A stretch of DNA of 64,000 nucleotides, from contig JAHIDZ010000001.1 in NCBI GenBank assembly GCA_018901755.1, positions 1-64,000 of the forward strand, written 5' to 3'. Made by a program: the position numbers and the translations under genes. Below are positions 25,519 through 34,075 of this stretch, piece by piece. This DNA is from Nanobdellota archaeon. GTDB lineage: Archaea > Aenigmatarchaeota > Aenigmatarchaeia > Aenigmatarchaeales > Aenigmatarchaeaceae. Every line of letters begins with the position of its first letter. The first letter of the stretch is position 1. The notes under the pieces were generated by a model. The model searched no databases and had not been told where the DNA came from. It saw only the letters and a program-made list of their open reading frames with translations.

Positions 25519-26031
25519 TTATTTCTCTATAATTACTTTAGTCTTATCTAAGATCTTCTTAGCTAAATCTAAAAGTTCACTTAATATTTTATCTTCTAAT
25601 GATAATTTTGTAGTGTACTGATACATTTCTCTTATATTAACAGCTGTAGGTTCTTCGTGTCTTTCTTCTATATCAAGAATAGTTATTTTATCCATATCTT
25701 CTTTCTCAATATCAATAGAACCGTCTTCAATTAAACTCTCTATTAGAGCAAATGTGCATTCCTGATTTCTGCTCTCATATCCAAATTTTGCGATAATAGA
25801 CAGAAAGCAATGATACATTGTATAAAATAAAGTGCTTGAGCACCAGTCTGTATATCCTCCTTTTTGCAGATATAAAGTTGCTTTAAGATTATGTTCAGCT
25901 TTCATTATATGCTCTCTTGCTTTATTTATGTCAGGTTCTGTTTTAAGCAGACCTCTATGTGTTTTGCCTTCTTTTATTTCTTTTTCTGCTTTGCTTAAGC
26001 ACCATTTTATCTTATTCTCTGCATGACTCAT
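25519..26031 (-). CDS. HEPN-domain protein (module 1, toxin-like partner)
   Basis: An all-helical HEPN-type protein of 170 residues: HIMKAEHNLKATLYLQKG, then TLFYTMYHCFLSIIAKFGYESRNQECTF in the position of the HEPN core. The usual R-x4-6-H ribonuclease motif is not evident; the site after the core helix reads SRNQECTF, so catalysis is doubtful. The start ATG 26031 overlaps the end of the MNT gene by 20 nt; a longer frame to 26076 is less likely. Order (MNT, then HEPN) fits MNT/HEPN toxin-antitoxin pairs. Confidence 0.75.
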   Translation of the reverse strand: MSHAENKIKWCLSKAEKEIKEGKTHRGLLKTEPDINKAREHIMKAEHNLKATLYLQKGGYTDWCSSTLFYTMYHCFLSIIAKFGYESRNQECTFALIESLIEDGSIDIEKEDMDKITILDIEERHEEPTAVNIREMYQYTTKLSLEDKILSELLDLAKKILDKTKVIIEK

Positions 26032-26614
26032 TGTAAATCTCCAAAAACTTTTCTTCTCCAAATACAATAATGCCACTTATTGCATTTAAAACGACCTTAT
26101 CTCTTTTTTTAATATTGCTAATCATGTCTTCAGGCGACTGATAAACAGGATGTATTTTTTTGACATTTATATCATTTAGTTCTTTTATTTCTTTTTTCAG
26201 GTTTTCAAATTTCTTCTGATCTGTCACAAACAAGACGTCGATGTCGTTAGGTTCCTTATCTTTTAACACAGAACCGAATAAAATTGATATGTCAGAACTT
26301 TTTATTTTCTTTATTTCATTTACCCATCTTTTAATTATCCCGACAGAGCTTGTAGATTCTCTGGATAATAGGAGTTTGATATAATTTCTTGAATAATTAT
26401 TTTTAGTGTCTATTCTATAGATAGTTGATCTTCCAATTTTCTTTGGTATTAATATTGATTCCTTTTCCAGCTTTTTTAGTATCTTTAATGCTCCCATTGA
26501 ACTTATCCCTGAAATCTTCGAAATGCTATTTGCATTGTACATGATATGCGGATTTTTTATAATGCTCAATACGATTTTCATTTCATTTTCAGTTATATCC
26601 TTATATAAACTCAT
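26012..26614 (-). CDS. winged-helix + MNT nucleotidyltransferase (module 1, antitoxin-like)
   Basis: The N-terminal winged helix (SISKISGISSMGALKILKKLE, near residues 25-45) is joined to a minimal nucleotidyltransferase domain with ILFGSVLKDKEPNDIDVLFV (about 112-131; Gly-Ser and Asp-x-Asp). MNT proteins of this type AMPylate or otherwise neutralise HEPN partners. The DNA-binding domain suggests autoregulation, supported by a 10-bp palindrome centred on its own start codon. Translation overlaps the HEPN gene. Confidence 0.82.
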   Translation of the reverse strand: MSLYKDITENEMKIVLSIIKNPHIMYNANSISKISGISSMGALKILKKLEKESILIPKKIGRSTIYRIDTKNNYSRNYIKLLLSRESTSSVGIIKRWVNEIKKIKSSDISILFGSVLKDKEPNDIDVLFVTDQKKFENLKKEIKELNDINVKKIHPVYQSPEDMISNIKKRDKVVLNAISGIIVFGEEKFLEIYNESCRE

Positions 26615-26643
26615 AGTTTATATATATAAACCCGTAGTTTATA
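26602..26643. promoter_or_regulatory. operator-like repeats at the module 1 promoter
   Basis: A perfect 10-bp inverted repeat (TATATAAACT at 26602-26611, AGTTTATATA at 26615-26624) surrounds the start codon, and TAGTTTATA occurs twice, at 26614 and 26635, 21 bp apart. These overlap the TATA region of the wHTH-MNT gene. Confidence 0.55.
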
Positions 26644-26676
26644 AAGCTATTACTTTGTTTATTTTTCTCTAAAATC

Positions 26677-26763
26677 ATGAAAGAAGAAATTTCAAAAATA
26701 AGAGTTGGATATAAATTACTTGCTATTACAATAATGTTTATTGGAGTATTCCTAATATTATAA
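26677..26763 (+). CDS. 28-residue hydrophobic peptide
   Basis: ATG 26677 to TAA 26761 gives a short basic start followed by one hydrophobic helix (LLAITIMFIGVFLIL). It ends 10 nt before the next gene and a T-rich promoter-like region precedes it. It could be a single-span micropeptide or chance. Confidence 0.3.
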   Translation: MKEEISKIRVGYKLLAITIMFIGVFLIL

Positions 26764-26773
26764 TGGTGTTTGA

Positions 26774-27169
26774 ATGAAAGAAAATAGAGTATCAATTGAA
26801 ATCAATTGTTCAGCTTCAAAGATTTTCAAGTTTACCATAAATCCTGCTAACACACATTTATGGATTGATAGTATTGTTCGTGAGGAAACTAATGAATCCC
26901 CCACAAAAATTGGAACCGAATACAAAAATCTTAATAAGCAAGGCAAATGGGCAGCCTATACAATTGTTCAGTTCGAGCCGAATAAGATGTTTGAACTGAA
27001 GAAGAAGAATAGCTTCTATCATGTTCGTTACATATTTGAACCAGTTTCTGACCACAAAACAAAATTTACTTATTTTGAGTGGGTCGAAAAAGGCGAATTG
27101 GAAGAACCATTTTCTCTAACTGTCTTGGAAAAACTCAGAGAAATTGTTGAAACGGATAAAGGTGAATAG
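26774..27169 (+). CDS. SRPBCC/START-like ligand-binding protein
   Basis: 131 residues of the SRPBCC fold: IEINCSASKIFKFTINP at the N-terminus (strand then helix with the typical polar pattern), strands ending FEPVSDHKTKFTYFEW and a long C-terminal helix. Such proteins bind small hydrophobic ligands or act as polyketide-cyclase-like enzymes. First of a tight four-gene unit (stop/ATG junction with cutA of zero spacing). Confidence 0.7.
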   Translation: MKENRVSIEINCSASKIFKFTINPANTHLWIDSIVREETNESPTKIGTEYKNLNKQGKWAAYTIVQFEPNKMFELKKKNSFYHVRYIFEPVSDHKTKFTYFEWVEKGELEEPFSLTVLEKLREIVETDKGE

Positions 27170-27478
27170 ATGAGTTTCATACTTTGTTATATTACAAATT
27201 CAAGCGAAGAAGAAGCATTGAAGATAATTAATTATTTAACTGAAAAGAGAATAGTTGCTTGTGGAAACGCATTTCCAATTAAAAGTGCTTTTTGGTGGAA
27301 AGGAAAGATTGATAACACAAATGAATGGGTAGCTATTATTAAGACTAAGGAAGAAAATTGGGAGAAAGTAAAAGAAGAGGTTAAGAAAATACATTCATAT
27401 GAAATTCCATGTATTATTAAGATTAAAGTTGAAGCAAATGAAGATTATGAAAAGTGGTTGAATGAAGAGGTAAGGTAA
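27170..27478 (+). CDS. cutA: CutA1-family protein
   Basis: Trimeric PII-like ferredoxin fold protein. The pattern CYITNSSEEEALKIINYLTEKRIVACGN, the aromatic strand SAFWWKGKIDNTNEW and the end HSYEIPCIIKI match CutA1, linked to divalent-cation tolerance although its biochemical role is unclear. 102 residues is full length. GGTGA ribosome site overlaps the previous stop. Confidence 0.93.
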   Translation: MSFILCYITNSSEEEALKIINYLTEKRIVACGNAFPIKSAFWWKGKIDNTNEWVAIIKTKEENWEKVKEEVKKIHSYEIPCIIKIKVEANEDYEKWLNEEVR

Positions 27479-27715
27479 ATGATTGAATTAAAACCAGGTA
27501 TTTACAAACATTTCAAAGGAAATATGTATGAAGCAATAGGTGTAGCCAGACATTCGGAAACATTAGAAGAACTTGTTGTTTACAAAGCACTTTATGACCA
27601 TCCAAAATATGGAACAGATTCAATTTGGGTTAGACCATTAAAGATGTTTATTGAGAACGTTATGGTCGAAGGTAAGGAAGTTCCGAGGTTTAAGTTTGTT
27701 GAAGAGGTGAAATAA
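27479..27715 (+). CDS. DUF1653 family protein
   Basis: Single DUF1653 domain: [35 protein letters not shown] (quoted only to locate residues 5-39) followed by WVRPLKMF. The family is common in bacteria and seen mainly on accessory DNA in archaea; function unknown. It follows cutA with no gap. Confidence 0.9.
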   Translation: MIELKPGIYKHFKGNMYEAIGVARHSETLEELVVYKALYDHPKYGTDSIWVRPLKMFIENVMVEGKEVPRFKFVEEVK

Positions 27716-27716
27716 C

Positions 27717-28292
27717 ATGAAAAAAATATATAATTTTATCTCGTTTATACTTGCCGCGCCAATTGTAGCAATTTATGTTTCAATTATATTTGCATTTTTT
27801 GGTCCAGAACAATTTGTTAATATGAATAGAATAGTTGCTGCTTTTTTAGGATCATTATTTCTGGGTGTAATACCCCTAACAACAACAGTCATGTTGTATA
27901 AATTTAAGGCCATAAATGATGTTGCACCAAAAAAAGAAGACCGCCCAATGGGTTATGTGGTTGGTATAATGAGTTTCATATTTGCTCTCATACTGTTTTA
28001 TTATTTCGATTCACGTGTGATGTTTTTAATATCATTGGCATATATTGTTGTTAGTTCAGTTTCATTGTTAGTAAATAAATTTTCAAAGCTAAGCGTGCAC
28101 GTAGCAGGTGTGATTGGTCCAATTACGGCACTTGTTTATGTGTTTGGATTAGGTTTAATTCCACTGTATGTCTTAGTTCTTCCTGTTGCCTATGCAAGAA
28201 TAAAGTTAAAGGCGCATAGTTTAATGGAAGTACTGTTGGGTGTTATTGTAGGATTCAGTGTTACATATTTGACCTATTTTATAATGTGGTAA
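27717..28292 (+). CDS. PAP2-superfamily-like membrane phosphatase
   Basis: About six membrane helices. Three weak PAP2 signature pieces are in order: KKEDRP (K-x-R-P, near residue 80), LSVHVAG (S-x-x-H position) and ARIKLKAHSLMEVLLG (R-x5-H, with Glu where Asp is common). PAP2 enzymes dephosphorylate phosphatidic acid or prenyl pyrophosphates. AGGTGAAATAAC precedes the ATG. Assignment is reasonable but motif residues deviate. Confidence 0.65.
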   Translation: MKKIYNFISFILAAPIVAIYVSIIFAFFGPEQFVNMNRIVAAFLGSLFLGVIPLTTTVMLYKFKAINDVAPKKEDRPMGYVVGIMSFIFALILFYYFDSRVMFLISLAYIVVSSVSLLVNKFSKLSVHVAGVIGPITALVYVFGLGLIPLYVLVLPVAYARIKLKAHSLMEVLLGVIVGFSVTYLTYFIMW

Positions 28293-28339
28293 ACGCGTCT
28301 TTGAGAAGCATTTAAATCCTTTTCTATTCTATTATAATT

Positions 28340-28891
28340 ATGAATAAAGTTGACGGTATCAGAAGCAAACCATCATATGATATTATTGAGAGTATGCCGG
28401 ATGGTTCAATAAAAAAATACTTTAATAAACACTGGAGCAGAACCCATTCTTTAGCTAATATAATTCATGATTGTGAACAGGACGGTTATAATTTTGATAA
28501 AGAAGCGGGAATGTTATTTAAACCGAGAAAAATCGCAGAAGAGGAACTTAACAAAACATGTTTAGACATTGTATTTTTAAGACCGAGTACACTTCATTAT
28601 CATCCAGACGTTATAGAATTGGTAAAATATAAAAGCGGTGCAGGACAGTTGCATGAGTTTGGTTACAATTACTCTTCTGATAGTATTCTTGAAAATATGA
28701 TAAATGGAAAAGTTCATAAAATTCATCAATTTTCACCTCGAAGATCGGAAAATTCATCTGCAATAGGTATTGATATAACACATGGATTTAAACCAAGTCC
28801 AAAACCCGGTTATTTAGAAATAGAGTTGGTTTGTTCTGGGATTTTAGATATGAATCAAGAAGTTACTATAAAGCCATTTAATGAGTGGTAG
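28340..28891 (+). CDS. hypothetical protein, possibly cupin-like
   Basis: 183 residues, soluble. LHYHPDVIELVKYKSGAGQLHEF has the His-x-His...Glu...Gly spacing of a cupin metal site, but I cannot follow a second cupin motif. TATA-like CATTTAAATCC about 25 nt before the ATG marks its own promoter. Immediately downstream lies a 32-bp repeat shared with 35401. Confidence 0.5.
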   Translation: MNKVDGIRSKPSYDIIESMPDGSIKKYFNKHWSRTHSLANIIHDCEQDGYNFDKEAGMLFKPRKIAEEELNKTCLDIVFLRPSTLHYHPDVIELVKYKSGAGQLHEFGYNYSSDSILENMINGKVHKIHQFSPRRSENSSAIGIDITHGFKPSPKPGYLEIELVCSGILDMNQEVTIKPFNEW

Positions 28892-28919
28892 ACCATTTCT
28901 TAAAATAGTTTAATTTTAT

Positions 28920-28951
28920 GGGTCCGCTCAGCCAAATGACAACCGTTATAT
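28920..28951. repeat. 32-bp intergenic repeat, copy 1
   Basis: Matches 35401-35432 at 26 of 32 positions, with an identical core CCAAATGACAA and a shared TTATAT end. Both copies sit just after a gene end in the island. Confidence 0.5.
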
Positions 28952-28968
28952 GGGTTTTAATAAGCAGA

Positions 28969-29007
28969 TGTTAACTATTTATATACAAGTGTTAACAATC
29001 TATTAAC
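28969..29007. promoter_or_regulatory. operator-like repeats at the module 2 promoter
   Basis: TGTTAAC at 28969 and 28990 (21 bp apart) and TATTAAC at 29001 (11 bp further) flank the TATA-like TATTTATATAC of the wHTH-MNT gene; the last repeat abuts its ATG. Confidence 0.6.
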
Positions 29008-29586
29008 ATGTTAGAAGAGCTATTTTCATCAAAGGCAAGGGTAAAGATACTGGAGTTATTAATATTCAAACAGGAGCAGCTCCATATAAGAGAAATAGCG
29101 AGAAGAATAGACGTTTCTGCACCTTACGTGATCAAAGAATTAAATAAACTAAAAAAACTGAATTTGGTGGCAGAATCAAGAATAGCCAACATGAAACTTT
29201 ATCGAATCAATAAAGCATCCCCCATTTACGAACCATTAAAGATAATATTCATGAGAACAGAAAATTTGGGGAAACACCTCAATGAGACTCTTAAAAACAA
29301 AAATATGAAATATGCTTTAATATATGGATCGTTCGCATCTGGCAGAGAAACTGAAAAAAGCGACATAGATTTATTAATCATTGGGTCCATAAAACAATCA
29401 GACATAATTGATGCGATAAGCGGTTTTGAAAGAAAGATGCTTAGGGAAGTAAATTATATCATATGGACTGAAAAGGAACTTGAAAAAAGAATTAAAGAAA
29501 AACATCATCTTTTAGTCGATATCGCTAAAAATCCTGTAATAATGATAATCGGGGATGAAGATGAATTCAGAAGAGCTGTTAAGTAA
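29008..29586 (+). CDS. winged-helix + MNT nucleotidyltransferase (module 2, antitoxin-like)
   Basis: N-terminal winged helix (LHIREIARRIDVSAPYVIKEL, about residues 25-45, split here at 20: LHIREIARRIDVSAPYVIKE) and an MNT domain with YGSFASGRETEKSDIDLLII (Gly-Ser and Asp-x-Asp). Same architecture as module 1 but clearly diverged, so not a recent duplicate. It overlaps the HEPN gene by 26 nt, the usual coupling of these pairs, and carries its own phased promoter repeats. Confidence 0.83.
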   Translation: MLEELFSSKARVKILELLIFKQEQLHIREIARRIDVSAPYVIKELNKLKKLNLVAESRIANMKLYRINKASPIYEPLKIIFMRTENLGKHLNETLKNKNMKYALIYGSFASGRETEKSDIDLLIIGSIKQSDIIDAISGFERKMLREVNYIIWTEKELEKRIKEKHHLLVDIAKNPVIMIIGDEDEFRRAVK

Positions 29587-29995
29587 AGGCATGATAGAGG
29601 CATTGGACATAGACAGCAATCTAATCAAAAAGACGCTAACGCGCGGAGAAAAGAATCTAAAAAGTTCTAAGAAAATATTCAAAAGCGAAGAATATGACTG
29701 GACTTTGGCTGTCGCTTATAGCGCCATGCTCCAGGCTGGAAGAGCTCTGATGTTTTCTAAAGGCTATCGGCCAAAAGGTGAATTCAAGCATCTATCAGTC
29801 ATAGAATTTGTTCATTCTGAATTCGGAGACAAGATTTCAAGCAAAATGATCAGATTATTTGATAATTACAGAAAAAAGAGAAACAAGATAGTATATGAAG
29901 AATATGACATTGTTTCAGAAGACGAGGCTGAAGAAGCTATTAAATTTGCAGATGAATTTTTGAATATGGTCAAGAAGATTTTAAAAGTAGCATAA
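29561..29995 (+). CDS. HEPN-domain protein (module 2, toxin-like partner)
   Basis: Helical HEPN protein. The core has AVAYSAMLQAGRALMFSKGY and the C-terminal motif helix reads NYRKKRNKIVYEEY, matching the R-x4-6-[H/Y] region of this HEPN subgroup, in which Tyr often stands in the His position. ATG 29561 follows a GGGAT site; ATG 29555 is an alternative. Likely RNase-type toxin partner of the upstream MNT protein. Confidence 0.8.
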   Translation: MNSEELLSKGMIEALDIDSNLIKKTLTRGEKNLKSSKKIFKSEEYDWTLAVAYSAMLQAGRALMFSKGYRPKGEFKHLSVIEFVHSEFGDKISSKMIRLFDNYRKKRNKIVYEEYDIVSEDEAEEAIKFADEFLNMVKKILKVA

Positions 29996-30006
29996 CGGTG
30001 AAATAA

Positions 30007-30192
30007 ATGAAAAGAAAACTTATTATAGTTTGTTCGGAATGCAGGAAACCCTATGCTTTTAGGAAAAAAGGTTCAAATGAAATAGGAAGAGTTCCTTGCA
30101 AATGTGGTGCATCAATCTTAGTTATTACCAAACCTACTAAAGAAAAGATCAGGCGAAAAATGCTCAGAAAAATATTAAAACGTAAATTGTAA
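30007..30192 (+). CDS. small zinc-ribbon protein
   Basis: 61 residues with CSEC (9-12) and CKC (about 31-33), enough for a minimal zinc ribbon, then a strongly basic C-terminus (KIRRKMLRKILKRKL) likely to contact nucleic acid. GGTGAAATAA precedes the ATG; it follows the HEPN gene by 11 nt and may be cotranscribed with module 2. Confidence 0.6.
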   Translation: MKRKLIIVCSECRKPYAFRKKGSNEIGRVPCKCGASILVITKPTKEKIRRKMLRKILKRKL

Positions 30193-30216
30193 AGCTTCCA
30201 AACATTTAAATAATTA

Positions 30217-31113
30217 TTAACTAACCATAATGAACGTTCCAATAAGTAAGAGCACTATTGCAATAATCTTTGTCCAAAGTACGCGTCCTTCAAATTCTTC
30301 TTTCATTATTTTGGGTCTAAACTTGCCTATAACAAATGCAAATAAACATACGAACAAAATGTTCAAAGATTTTAATGATGTTATCAATGATATTGGCCCA
30401 ATTAGTGTGGCATATGAAACTAAAAGGAAAGCTATAAGGGCAAATGATTCTGATAGTAGCACCAGTTTTAGATTTCTGAAAATTTTATAATTGGTTGAAA
30501 AATTATGTCTGAGTTTTTTACTAAACCAAAGAGGAATTGTTCCAAGGAAAAATCCAAAGAACCCGCAAAATAGATAAATTGTATAGTCTAAGCCATTTGA
30601 AAGAACGAATTTCACCATCACTGTAGCTATTGCAAAAATGATGTTTGATAATATCACAAGCTCAAGAGATTTTATCTTTTTTGGAAGCCCTGCTTCAAAT
30701 TTAAAAGATAATAAGAAAGAGCCAACAAACATTACAATTATTGCGAAATATATGAGTGGAGTGAATGTTTCATTTATTAAGAATGCTGCAAATATCGCAA
30801 CGAAAATAGGGGTTGTGGCCATCAGTGGTATCACCCTCGAAACCTCATCATGTTTTATGGAATGTAAAATTAGTATAGCTGATAGAGCTCCCAATACACC
30901 AGAAGTTATGCCGAGAGCAAGATTCAGTAAAGAAGCAGAAAAATTAGGTATAATTAATAGGGTTGCTGTGGCATATATCAAATTCATAAGACATATGAGC
31001 ATGACATAGGTAAGAGATCCGAAATCCCCCCTTAACACGTATTTTTGAATAATACTTGAGGCCGCATATAAGACAGCTACAAGCATGGTGATAATAACCC
31101 ACAGCGGAATCAT
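30217..31113 (-). CDS. EamA/DMT-superfamily transporter
   Basis: Ten predicted membrane helices in two repeats of five, 298 residues, with the first-repeat end IFVAIFAAFLINETFTPLIY, the classic E-x-x-T/F position of EamA proteins. Probably exports or imports a small metabolite; specificity unknown. Monocistronic. Confidence 0.85.
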   Translation of the reverse strand: MIPLWVIITMLVAVLYAASSIIQKYVLRGDFGSLTYVMLICLMNLIYATATLLIIPNFSASLLNLALGITSGVLGALSAILILHSIKHDEVSRVIPLMATTPIFVAIFAAFLINETFTPLIYFAIIVMFVGSFLLSFKFEAGLPKKIKSLELVILSNIIFAIATVMVKFVLSNGLDYTIYLFCGFFGFFLGTIPLWFSKKLRHNFSTNYKIFRNLKLVLLSESFALIAFLLVSYATLIGPISLITSLKSLNILFVCLFAFVIGKFRPKIMKEEFEGRVLWTKIIAIVLLLIGTFIMVS

Positions 31114-31178
31114 AGAAATATATTCAACTGTTTAACTTATTAAATTTTCTATCAATAAAGTATATTGGAGATGTATAG

Positions 31179-32150
31179 ATGAAGATAATATTGAATATGA
31201 AAAAATCACTGGTAATAGAACCAAAACCGCCGTACAATTTTGATGCTACGATTTTCAAGCCATCTCACTATCCAGATCCACTGAGTAAATATGAGGCTGG
31301 GAAATACTGGTTTCCAATGAGATTCAAGAACAAGGTATATGGAATAAAAATGGAAAATCTCGGAATAGTAAACAGGCCAAAAATCAAGATTAGTATCTTC
31401 TATAAATCGAATTTATCAAAGAACGAAATGAAGGAAATTGTAGATGAACTGGATTATAGGCTTGAGTTTAATCGTGATATTTCAGAGTTCTTTAGAAGAT
31501 TCAAAAACGATAAAGTGCTTTCGCCGTTCATAGCGAAATGGTATGGAATGCATGGAAGTTGCACCCATGATTTATACGGTCTTTTAATGGTGGGGATATT
31601 CCTGCAAAATGCTACTGTTAGGAGAACTGTTCAGATGACAGAAGCTATGCTAAAGAAATATGGTACTAAGGTTATATTTGATGGGAAGGAGGTCTATGAA
31701 TTTTGGAAACCTGAGAAAATAATAAAGGTATCTGAAACAGATCTTAGAGCGCTGAAGGTAGGATACCGGGCTAAGCTGTTCATAAAACTCTCCGAGACGT
31801 TTGTTAAAGAGTACATTGATGAATTTGAACTGAGAAAAATGTCGGTAGAAAACGCTAAGAAAAAACTGATAAAATTATATGGTGTCGGACCAGAAACCGC
31901 ACGCATTCTATTGCATGAGGCTTTGCACCATTACGATATATTTGAACATGTCTCGCCTTGGCAACAAAAGATATACTCAAAACTCCTATTTGGTAAGAAA
32001 CTGGTTCCAGTTGAAAAGATAATTGGATATGTGAATAGTCACTGGGGCGAATGGTCGGTTCTTGCCACAAACTATATCTGGGAAGATATCTTTTGGAGAA
32101 GGAAACATGGAGAAAATATCCCTTGGCTGGAAAAGGAGATAAGGTTATAA
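31179..32150 (+). CDS. helix-hairpin-helix DNA glycosylase-like protein
   Basis: The N-terminal 110 residues resemble the AlkA-type accessory domain and the rest the HhH-GPD fold. The hairpin is LYGVGPETARILLHE. In AlkA/OGG-type enzymes a catalytic Asp follows about 20 residues later; here the site reads DIFEHVSPWQQ and Ser seems to occupy it, and there is no hairpin Lys. It may be a damage-binding protein, use another residue, or be aligned wrongly by me. Confidence 0.65.
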   Translation: MKIILNMKKSLVIEPKPPYNFDATIFKPSHYPDPLSKYEAGKYWFPMRFKNKVYGIKMENLGIVNRPKIKISIFYKSNLSKNEMKEIVDELDYRLEFNRDISEFFRRFKNDKVLSPFIAKWYGMHGSCTHDLYGLLMVGIFLQNATVRRTVQMTEAMLKKYGTKVIFDGKEVYEFWKPEKIIKVSETDLRALKVGYRAKLFIKLSETFVKEYIDEFELRKMSVENAKKKLIKLYGVGPETARILLHEALHHYDIFEHVSPWQQKIYSKLLFGKKLVPVEKIIGYVNSHWGEWSVLATNYIWEDIFWRRKHGENIPWLEKEIRL

Positions 32151-32184
32151 GAATTGCTTCTAAATAATGTTTAAGGTGAAATAG

Positions 32185-32874
32185 GTGGAAAAAATAACTA
32201 AACCTTTAGATGCTAAAGATAAAGCAGGAATATTCACTGAAGGAATAAATTATTTCGTTACTGGTGAAAATTCTATATGGGGTAAAGGAGATAAAGAAAC
32301 TTTAGAATTTTTAGATAAAGAAGAAATTAAAGGCAAATGGTTGAATTTAGCTTCAGGTGATGGGAGATACAATTTAAATTTATTGAAGAAAGCCAATTTT
32401 GTAGTAGCTTCTGATATTGATGAAAGTGCTTTAAGTAAATTATGGCACACCACTCCGGAAGAATATAGAAATAAATTAGAAACTAAAGTATTTGATATAG
32501 TTAAACCATTTCCGTTTGAAGGCAATTCGTTTGATGGTATTTTCTGTGCAGGAACTCTACATCTGTTCCCAGTAGAAGTTTTCAAGAAAATAATTAAAGA
32601 AATAGATAGAATACTTAAACCGGGGGGAAAGATTATAATTGATTTCGCAACTGATATTAAAAGAATTTCTTCAGAAGGCAAATTAATCACATTTGGGGAT
32701 GAACCACTTTATACTTTGGAAGAAGCTAAAATATTATTAAAAGAACTTTTCAAAGATTACAAAACTATGATTAATGAGTTATCGGTGTTTGAAGAAGATT
32801 TTAAGGCATGCAATCCGCCATATAAATTTACTTGTAGAGGTGTTTTATTGGTAGCTGAAAAGGTGAATAGATGA
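32185..32874 (+). CDS. class I SAM-dependent methyltransferase
   Basis: Rossmann methyltransferase: motif I WLNLASGDGRYNLNLL, acidic motif II VVASDIDESAL, motif IV FDGIFCAGTLHLF and the post-motif LKPGGKIIIDFA. Substrate unknown. GTG start with AAGGTGAAATA site. First of a five-gene run (32185-34619) in which each stop overlaps the next start by 4 nt. Confidence 0.88.
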   Translation: MEKITKPLDAKDKAGIFTEGINYFVTGENSIWGKGDKETLEFLDKEEIKGKWLNLASGDGRYNLNLLKKANFVVASDIDESALSKLWHTTPEEYRNKLETKVFDIVKPFPFEGNSFDGIFCAGTLHLFPVEVFKKIIKEIDRILKPGGKIIIDFATDIKRISSEGKLITFGDEPLYTLEEAKILLKELFKDYKTMINELSVFEEDFKACNPPYKFTCRGVLLVAEKVNR

Positions 32875-33524
32875 AGTTAGCTGATATGACTTGGAAAGAA
32901 GCAACAGAAAAATGCAAAGATAAGATTATTCTTATTCCACATGGTTCAACAGAACAACACGGATATCATTTGCCATTAAAGACAGATGCCTTTATTGCTG
33001 AAAAGGTTTGTGAGATATTTTATGATTCTAAAGATGTTGTAGTTGCTCCGGTAATGAATTATACAGGTGTTAGGGCCGGAAAATTTAAACTTGGAACAGT
33101 TGGACCAAATGCCGATGAATATGAAGAGTGGCTAAAAGTAATTATTTCTGATTTTATGAAACTTAAACCAGGGAAAGTATTTTTCTTTTTAGGTCATGAT
33201 GGAAAAACACAGAGATTGGTTTTGAATAAATTAATTGAAGTATATGGTGATAAGTTAGGTTATCTTGGTGCAGGAGATTGTGATATAAATGATATTACTG
33301 AAACAGGGGGTCATGCAGGTGAAGGAGAAACTTCATTGATGTTATATTTAGATCCTAAAAATGTTCAAATGGATAAAGCTGTCGACGAACCATGGCCTGA
33401 AGATACAACTAATGGTATAAGCGAAAGTGGTTCTGACGGATTTCCAACTAAGGCAACTGCTGAAAAAGGAAAACTTCTATTAGAGCTTTTTAGAAAAACG
33501 CTTAAAGAAAAGGTGTTTGGATGA
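32871..33524 (+). CDS. creatininase-family amidohydrolase
   Basis: The family hallmark IPHGSTEQHGYHLPLKTDAF (about residues 22-41) contains the metal-binding Glu, His and Asp; a second His is in FLGHDGKTQ and a Glu in GHAGEGETSLML. Relatives include MftE, FAPy deformylase ArfB and creatininase, so the reaction could be hydrolysis of a cyclic amide or formamide. Coupled (ATGA) to the methyltransferase and NUDIX genes. Confidence 0.88.
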   Translation: MKLADMTWKEATEKCKDKIILIPHGSTEQHGYHLPLKTDAFIAEKVCEIFYDSKDVVVAPVMNYTGVRAGKFKLGTVGPNADEYEEWLKVIISDFMKLKPGKVFFFLGHDGKTQRLVLNKLIEVYGDKLGYLGAGDCDINDITETGGHAGEGETSLMLYLDPKNVQMDKAVDEPWPEDTTNGISESGSDGFPTKATAEKGKLLLELFRKTLKEKVFG

Positions 33525-34075
33525 CGGAATTGTTTGATATATTAGATGAAAATGGAAATAAAACAGGTAAAACTGAAAATAAGAAAATAATACATGAAAA
33601 AGGTTTATGGCATTCAGCTGTTCATATTTGGATATATAATTCAAAAGGAGAGATATTGCTACAAAAAAGAGCTATGAATAAAGATTATTGGCCAGGTAGA
33701 TGGGACATTTCGTCTGCCGGACATATTTCTGCAGGAGAAACGCCTGAACATAGTGTTGTTAGAGAACTTGAAGAAGAGCTTGGAATTAAGGTTATGCTAT
33801 CAAATTTGAAAAAAATTAAAATTAGAAAATCGACAAATAGTGTTCCCGAAATAAACTACTATAATAATGAATTTGATCATGTATTTCTTTTTAGATTTGA
33901 CGGCGATATATCAGAGTTAAAGTTTGAAGATGGCGAAGTTGAAAAAGTAAAGTTTATTTCAGCTGAGCGATTCGAGAAAGAGCTTAACGATAAAGAGCTT
34001 TTGAAAACATATGTCCCTCATAGACAGTATTATTTTGATATAATTGAAGCTGTGAAAAAAGAGCTGATCAAATGA
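33521..34075 (+). CDS. NUDIX hydrolase (isopentenyl-diphosphate isomerase-like)
   Basis: The NUDIX box is GHISAGETPEHSVVRELEEE followed by LGI, with all catalytic Glu residues. The N-terminus FDILDENGNKTGKTENKK and the LLQKRAMNKDYWPGRWDISSA stretch are of the IDI-like NUDIX subgroup that hydrolyses nucleoside diphosphate-X compounds or isomerises IPP. Coupled to its neighbours on both sides. Confidence 0.9.
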   Translation: MTELFDILDENGNKTGKTENKKIIHEKGLWHSAVHIWIYNSKGEILLQKRAMNKDYWPGRWDISSAGHISAGETPEHSVVRELEEELGIKVMLSNLKKIKIRKSTNSVPEINYYNNEFDHVFLFRFDGDISELKFEDGEVEKVKFISAERFEKELNDKELLKTYVPHRQYYFDIIEAVKKELIK

